Shown here one piece after another: positions 58,800 through 64,000 of a stretch of 64,000 nt of DNA (positions are counted from its first letter, which is position 1; every line of letters starts with the position of its first letter). The stretch is from Hemileia vastatrix (lineage: Eukaryota > Basidiomycota > Pucciniomycetes > Pucciniales > Zaghouaniaceae): the NCBI GenBank assembly GCA_030280995.1, contig JASXTE010000013.1, positions 15,830,001-15,894,000 on the forward strand, written 5' to 3'. Below the pieces are notes generated by a model. It had not been told where the DNA came from, ran no database searches, and was given only the letters and a program-made list of their open reading frames with translations. The translations under genes were made by a program, and so were the position numbers.

Positions 58800-59535
58800 A
58801 TCTTTTTTTTTCTTTTTTTTCACCCTCTATCATCCCCCTTTCCACCTTCCTTGTCTGCCTCTATACCCTCCTTTCTCCCCTTCTTGACCACCTCAAGTAC
58901 CCCCCCTTTACCCCCTCCATCATCTTCCTTTCCCCCCTTCTTGTCTTTCTCCTTACCCCTCTTTCTCCCTTTCTTGGCCACCTCAACTCCTCCCTTAAAT
59001 CCCTCCTTGCCCACCTCAATCCCCCCTTTACCCCCCCTTTAATCCACTTTACCCCCCCTTTACCCCCCTTTACCCTCCTTTCACCCCTCCTTTACCCCCC
59101 TTTACCCCCTCCTTTCCCACCTCTAACCCCCCTTCAACCCCCTTTACCCACTCCTTGGCCCCCTCAAGCCCCCCCTTTACCCTTCCTCAAACCCCTTTAC
59201 ACACACACCCCAGTACCTACTTATTGAATTGCTATCGAATTGATAAGTTAATGAATTTTTTCTGATAATTTTTCATTAAATCATCAAATCACTAACAATT
59301 CAATAAGTTAGTGAACAATTGTTAGCCATCATTCACTAACTTATCAAACTGTTACTGATTTGATAAGATAGGTGTAGGGGATTTGTGCAGGGGTTTGAGG
59401 CAGTTCTGAGTGGTTAAAGGGGGGGCTTAAGGAGGCCTAGGAGGGGGTAAATGGGGGGATTTGAGGTGGGAAGGAGGGGTTTAAGGGGGGGTTTGAAGCT
59501 GGAAAGGAAGGATTAAAGGGGGGTGACTTTTTGGG
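58800..59535. repeat. C-rich tract and facing G-rich tract
   Basis: 58800-59215 is pyrimidine-rich with many CCCCCCTTTACC units. 59370-59530 is purine-rich with AAAGGGGGGG-type units. They face each other as an imperfect inverted repeat around a centre (59220-59370) that has its own inverted pieces (CACTAAC...GTTAGTG). Both strands have runs of four or more G blocks, so G-quadruplex or foldback structures are possible. Pro/Leu-rich frames across it are artefacts. Confidence 0.6.
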
Positions 59536-60700
59536 AAGAATAATGAAGCAAGAAAAAAAAGACTAATCTCTGCTTTTTAATTTTTTTTAAAGAATTTTTT
59601 TTCTTTCCCTTATTTCTGGAAATTTCCACCTGCTTCCAAAATAAATCAAGTTATTTGTTTTTTTATTTGTGTTAGTTTTTGCGAATAACTAATTATTCTG
59701 AAATTTACTGAATTCAATTTTTTTTTTAAATTCATTTTAATAAATTTGATTGAATGACATCATGTTGTATTTCCATTAGCAGGTAAGTAATTTTTATTTA
59801 TATATTTTTTATTTATTTTTTTTGAAATTAAATTTACTGAATTTATTTTAATTTTTTTTTTACCCTTTTTTTTTGGTGAATTTGTTTGTTGTTTCAAGAA
59901 CTTTATCTGGTATTTCAAAAACCATTCAGGATTTATTTTGATTTTTATTTTTCTGCAATTTATTTAACTTTTTTTTTTATTATTTTTTGTTTATTTTTTT
60001 TTTTGGAATTTTTTTTTCTAGGATATTACCTGGTATTTCAATCATAATTCAGGTTTTTATTTTGAATTTTTATTTTTTTCAAAAGTTTTACTGTTTTTTT
60101 TGCAATTTTTTTTTTTACTAAAATTTTTTTTTCTTTTCAATTATTTTACTGATAATTTTTTATTTTTAGGTTTTTTATTAATTTATTTTATTTTTTATTT
60201 TTTTTTGTTATATAAATTTTTGTGTCCAGGACATTACTATGGAAAATTGAACTGGCTCATCTTCATTATCATCAATTTCTTCAGAATCATCTTTATCCTC
60301 TCTTTCTTCCTTGTCTACAAATCTTTAAAGCTCCAAGAATAACCATCAAATATATTCAACTTATTATTCTTTATCTTTAATTTTTTTATCTCTTCAATGT
60401 CCTTCAATTCCATTCCTTCTCCCAATCAATCTGAGCTTTCCTTACCAGAAAATAAAACAGAAAATAATTGAACCTACTAATGAATCAAGCAATTCAAAGA
60501 AGAAATTTTATAAAAATAGAAAATTAATTAGGATGAATATATTTTGAAAAACATTCTGTGGACATTTGGACAATCTCAAATTTTATAAGACTTCAATATC
60601 AAATCTTAAGAAAAATTTTTTTTTACAAAAACATCAAAAACCTTACAGAAGGTGGTATAGATCTCATTGTTGCAGTTTTTAATAATGGATAAAAACCTCA
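59536..60700. other. T-rich, low-complexity stretch of element B
   Basis: Long T runs and a GGTATTTCAA motif repeated near 59910 and 60031 (followed by AATTCAGG-like sequence). No motif-bearing frame. It probably represents introns and spacer before the TET/JBP-like coding exons. Confidence 0.4.
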
Positions 60701-60704
60701 ATTA

Positions 60705-61471
60705 ATCTTAGAATTTCATTCATTTAACGGGAAAAAGGATGAAGTTTTTTCCCATATTTCTGATTTAATTTCTACTCTCTATCAAATGGCTTTGGTTTGA
60801 CAACCCTTATCAAAAAAAAATCTGATTTCTAGTGTCATGAAAGGTTTTAGTTAGTGACCATGGGATTATCAATGAGTTTCTCTTGGTATGTAAATATTTT
60901 TTTATTATAAGTAATTTTTAATTTTTTCATATATTTCAGGAATTTATTCTTTATTGAAAAATTTGAAACCAGAGCAAATGGAAGAAGATCTGAAACAATG
61001 AAATTCTTTAGGATCATTTAATATTTTCTTGGTAAATAGATTTAAAAAATTATGTATTCAAGATTTTCAAAAAAAAACCATCAACTTGCTTTGGAATCTG
61101 GTTTACAAAATTTTTCTGATCCTGAATGGGAAGATGAAATAAATGCTTATGTTTTTTGTTCTAATGTTAACATCACTTATATAGGATTCTACAATAATTT
61201 TCATCTAGATAAACATGATATTAATTGTCTAACAATTGGAATTTTCACTTATATTAATACAAAGACTTGTATTCCTACTTCATCACCCTCTTCTGATGAG
61301 GGACATGGCCTTTATTTTCCTGACCATAAATGTATTATTTATTTTGGTAGTGCCAATGGAATAGTTGAGGCTATATGGAATTCTTCTCAAAATCAGCATC
61401 AAACAACTAAAGCACATCCAACTTTAGTTTCTTGTCAAGAATTTACCCATTTGGCTGTTCATTCCAAATAA
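60705..61471 (+). pseudogene. TET/JBP-like 2OG-Fe(II) dioxygenase, B copy
   Basis: Exon 1 (about 60705-60885) reads EFHSFNGKKDEVFSHISDLISTLYQ. A 54-bp intron (60886-60939, GTATGT...TTTCAG) interrupts a Gly codon before IYSLLKNL; the acceptor position matches the A2 copy at 7134. After a stop and a shift in an A run (about 61065), 61070-61471 is open: LESGLQNFSDPEWEDE, GFYNNFHLDKHD with H-x-D, CLTIGIFTYI, LYFPDHKCIIYFG, GIVEAIWNSSQNQHQTTK with the likely third iron ligand His, and THLAVHSK. Here the FGCSFQI...R tail, with the Arg expected to hold 2-oxoglutarate, is missing. It lies between the transposase and the convergent SANT-like gene of the same element. Predicted role: oxidation of methylated bases in nuclear DNA. 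Confidence 0.72.
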
Positions 61472-61925
61472 ATGAAGGTTTTATTAATTGAATTAACAAT
61501 AAAAAAAAATAATAAGAAAAATTGTTCTTAGTAGATCTGTCAAGTATGGTAACTAAAATATTATAAAATTTTGTTCTCTCATTAAATATTTTATTCCAAT
61601 TTTTTTCATTTTTTTCTCTTTTATTAATTTTTTTATTTATTTTATTTTTTATCTTTTTTAATTTTTTTAAATTTTCCTTTTTGTTTTCCTTTTTTTCAAT
61701 TTTATTTTTAATTTTTAATTTTTTTCATTTAACTTTGGATTTGTCTCTTCCAATTTTTTTTTAAAGTTAAATCAAGATAGATTACTATTTTTATATAATG
61801 GTGCATCTGGCCTTAGGTTGTTCTTCTGGCTATTATATAAAATACAAAAAATTGATTGGGAATGGTGAAAATTATTGGTTGTAAAAATTTTCAATTTTTA
61901 ATTTTTTTTTCCATTTGATTTCTTT
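61472..61925. other. Spacer between convergent genes of element B
   Basis: T-rich sequence between the ends of the TET/JBP-like and SANT-like genes. No gene seen. A shared transcription-end region is likely. Confidence 0.35.
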
Positions 61926-61929
61926 AATA

Positions 61930-62318
61930 CTGATATCAAGTTCAGTAATACTAAAACCAGTAGAAGATGAAAGAATCTTTTCCTTCTTGTATTTGGCTCA
62001 ATAATTCTTGAAGTTTTCAGACATCTTTTTAGGTAAAAGATCTTTCTTTCCCTTGGTATTATTCAGTAATTTTTTGGCCATTAGAAGATAACCATTAACT
62101 TTTGATGCTTGGGGCCATCCTAATTTAGTTGAATTTTCGGTACCAAATAAAGAATTATAGTTATTTTTATTTTTCAGCCAGTTTATAAGATTGAGATGAT
62201 CATTTTTTTAATTGAACGGTCTTTGATTTCTCAGCTGAGTGGGGGAAAGAGGGAGTAGTGGGATTTGAAGACAACTGGGGGAAGGCTGCCTTTGAGAATA
62301 TCTATGATGACGTGGCAT
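61930..62318 (-). pseudogene. SANT/Myb-like protein of element B, short copy
   Basis: From MPRHHRYSQRQPSPSC the frame shifts in an A run (about 62205) into LNLINWLKNKNNYNSLFG, KLGWPQASKVNGYLLMAKKL, LLPKKMSENFKNY, a stop, then KYKKEKILSSSTGFSITELDI. It ends after this domain; the coiled-coil half seen in A and C is absent. It points inward from the right terminus, as its homologue does in A and C. Confidence 0.6.
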
Positions 62319-62631
62319 GTTAAGATAATTGAAGATGAAAAGGAGTAAAAACAAGTAGATGAGATGGAAAGGTGTTTTGAATGGAGAGAATAGAAAGGAG
62401 GAGATTAGAATGGGAGATTGCAGCAAGGTAGAAGGCATATCTAGATAGTAGTCAAAGATGTGGTTATGAATAAAAGTAGGCAAAGATAAGGTTATAAAAA
62501 ATTGAGTAGAAAAATGTCGTATAAGAGGTCAACTTTGACATGTGAAATTTCTAATAACCCAATTATTCAAAAAAAATAATTGCAGAAGATAATTGGGGTA
62601 TAAAGATTTTTATCCACAATGAATTTAATTG

Positions 62632-62656
62632 CAGATTCATCAACTTTTATACCCCC
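62632..62656 (-). repeat. Right terminal inverted repeat of element B
   Basis: CAGATTCATCAACTTTTATA followed by CCCCC. It pairs with 36256-36280 (three mismatches in 25) and is followed by TA. Confidence 0.8.
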
Positions 62657-62730
62657 TATTCTATCTATTCAAAATCCCTCCCCATATCATCTGTTTTTTT
62701 CTTCTCCTTTTCATCTTCAAATATCTCAAC

Positions 62731-63930
62731 ATGCCTCATCATCATAGATCTTCTCAAAGGCAGCCATCCCCCAGCTGTTCATCAAATCCCATTACTCTCT
62801 CTTTCCCCTTATCAGCTGAGAAATAAAAGACTGTTCAACTAAAAAAAGGTGATGATATCATACTGATCAACTGGCTGAAAACTAAAACTAATTATGATTC
62901 TTGTTTTGGTACTGATAATGCAATTAAAGTAGGATAGCCCCCTGCATCAAACATCAATGGATATCTTCTAATGGCCAATGAATTATGAAATAAGACAAGT
63001 AGAAGTATTAATCTTTTGCCTAAACAGATTTCTGAATGCTTCAAGTACTATCAAGCCAAATATAAGAAGGCTAAGACTCTTTCATCTTCCATTGGTTTTG
63101 GTATTACTGACCTTGATATCACTAAGTCCAGAAAAACTATAAATAATAAACTTGATTCTTTATGTCCTTACTATAATGAGATGGATTCCATACCTTGAGA
63201 GAAAGCCAATGTTAATCCTGCAAACATGCTGGAAGGAGAAGATGATACCTCCAAACATGATTTTAAAAAAATCTTTTTCCTTCCACTTCTACTCAAGACT
63301 CCTCTCATTTTACTTACATCTATCAAGATATATTTTCAATAGATCCTTTTTGCATTATAAACCAAGCTTATCTAACTCCAGTGAGCTTTTATTTCTTGTC
63401 TAGTTGTTTTATTTTTTTTCACATCTCTTTTTTTTATTTCTAAAAAGGCTTATTAATGAAATGAGGATCCTCAAGCAAACAAGTCTGAAACTAGAATAGG
63501 AGAAGAAATTTGAGATAAAGAAAGCAGAGAAGTCTCTTGAGTAATATTTTTTATTGGATCAAATGAAAATCAAGTATCAACTTGAAGATTTTTTAAAAAA
63601 GAAATTTTTCTTGATTGAATTTGTTAAAGCTAATATACCTGTTGAGGAAAATGAATGCTTAATGAAAATGTGTGATGATTAGTTTTTTTTATTTCATTCA
63701 TATTTAATTCAAAATTTTTTTAGAGAAATTTCTTGATGGAATACATTAAAGCTAATAAATCTGTTGAGGAAATTGACTGCTTAATGAAAATTTTTGATGA
63801 CGACTATTTTTTTTATTTTTGTTGTTCATTTTTCAATCCAATTTTTTTTGAACATTTTGTTGATAAAGTGCATTAAAACTAATAAATCTGTTGATGAAAT
63901 TTACTGCTTAATGAAAATTTTTGATGACTA
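62731..63930 (+). pseudogene. SANT/Myb-like coiled-coil protein of element C
   Basis: It begins MPHHHRSSQRQPSPSCSSN, then (with stops near 62823, 62937 and 62987) INWLKTKTNYDSCFGTDNA, GYLLMANEL, LLPKQISECFKYYQAKYKKAK, SSIGFGITDLDIT, NKLDSLCPYYNEMDSIP and NVNPANMLEGEDD. A GTGAGC donor near 63380 and an AAAAAG acceptor near 63447 bound a likely intron. The C-terminal exon has EIKKAEKSLE and IKYQLEDF. Its last ~85 bp (FV-KAN-PVEE-ECLMK) are present three times in tandem (about 63605-63690, 63725-63810, 63855-63930), as partly in A (4557-4700). Probable transposase partner. Confidence 0.6.
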
Positions 63931-64000
63931 GTTTTTTTTATTTTTTTTCATATTTTTTTCCAAATTTATTTAAAGTCAAAAAATTTACACACCTTATTTG

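Larger units (their letters stand above)
36256..62656 (+). mobile_element. Harbinger-type element B carrying transposase, TET/JBP-like and SANT-like genes
   Basis: Ends GGGGGTATCAAAGTTGACC (left) and its inverted counterpart at 62632-62656 match at 22 of 25 positions and are flanked by TA (36254-36255, 62657-62658). Removing TA plus B joins element C as in copy A, which confirms both borders. Inside, left to right: transposase (+), TET/JBP-like gene (+), SANT-like gene (-). Two LTR insertions (36776-56146 and 56440-57532) bring 26.4 kb down to about 5.9 kb of own sequence. The left subterminal region has a hairpin (about 36334-36374, TTATCCAC/GTGGATAA). Confidence 0.8.
36019..64000. mobile_element. 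Harbinger-type element C, right end outside the window
   Basis: The left terminus GGGGGTATCAATGTTGACC at 36019 follows TA (36017-36018). Its first 235 bp match the left end of element A base by base in long runs (TTATCCTCAATTTTTCATGA, AACTTTCTGGAT). The match to A then jumps to 62659: A reads CATGTCTATTCATTCTATCTG, while C has CCTGTCTATTCATTA, element B, then TATTCTATCTATTC. C is therefore the host element into which B inserted. Its SANT-like gene continues at 62731. Confidence 0.75.

Noticed and set aside
58751..59227. Pro/Leu-rich frame
   Set aside because: It only reflects the CCCCCTTTA tract; no start context, motif or homologue in the window.

Overview
ORGANISM. The window looks like a transposon-packed stretch of a fungal genome, most likely a basidiomycete of the rust lineage (Pucciniomycotina). 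This is inference from content: very AT-rich DNA; Ty3/gypsy and Ty1/copia elements; a Harbinger-type (DDE_Tnp_4) transposase whose elements also carry TET/JBP-like 2OG-Fe(II) dioxygenase genes and an SANT/Myb-like protein of the kind abundant in rusts; short introns (e.g. 54 bp at 60886-60939); and stop codons that look like CpG decay. I found no intact host gene, no tRNA and no rRNA.

LAYOUT. 1-2816: 3' end of a Ty3 element (element 0). 2971-8808: two overlapping Harbinger-type relics, A (from 2971) and A2 (5074-8808, perfect 32-bp inverted ends), holding an SANT-like gene, a truncated transposase and a TET/JBP gene. 9227-9868, 22354-22491 and 30957-31480: one ancient degenerate ~250-bp tandem repeat, split by two insertions. 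9873-22349: Ty3 element 1, complete, with 1,133-bp LTRs and the target duplication ACGT. 22492-30956: an unrelated Ty3 element 3 on the minus strand. 31480-36018: AT-rich DNA with few coding traces. 36019-64000: Harbinger-type element C, running off the right edge.

NEST. Element C holds Harbinger-type element B (36256-62656, TA target duplication). B's transposase gene holds Ty3 element 2 (36776-56146, minus strand) and, further on, a solo LTR (56440-57532, target duplication ACGG). The 5' LTR of element 2 holds a copia element (50222-55318, target duplication GATGT). With the insertions removed, B is about 5.9 kb and carries three genes: transposase (+), TET/JBP-like dioxygenase (+) and SANT-like coiled-coil protein (-).

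HOW THE PARTS RELATE. Elements 0, 1 and 2 are one Ty3 lineage. They share gag-pro in one frame and RT-RNase H-integrase in the -1 frame, with a slippery heptamer exactly at the junction in elements 1 and 2. All three carry small stem-loops ending in TAAACTG, a 10-bp-stem hairpin after pol, and the same polypurine tract. Elements 1 and 2 also carry an A-rich microsatellite. Elements 0 and 2 carry an antisense reading frame with a Zn2Cys6-like cysteine pattern. Every large gene here is broken by stops or frameshifts, so all are called pseudogenes.
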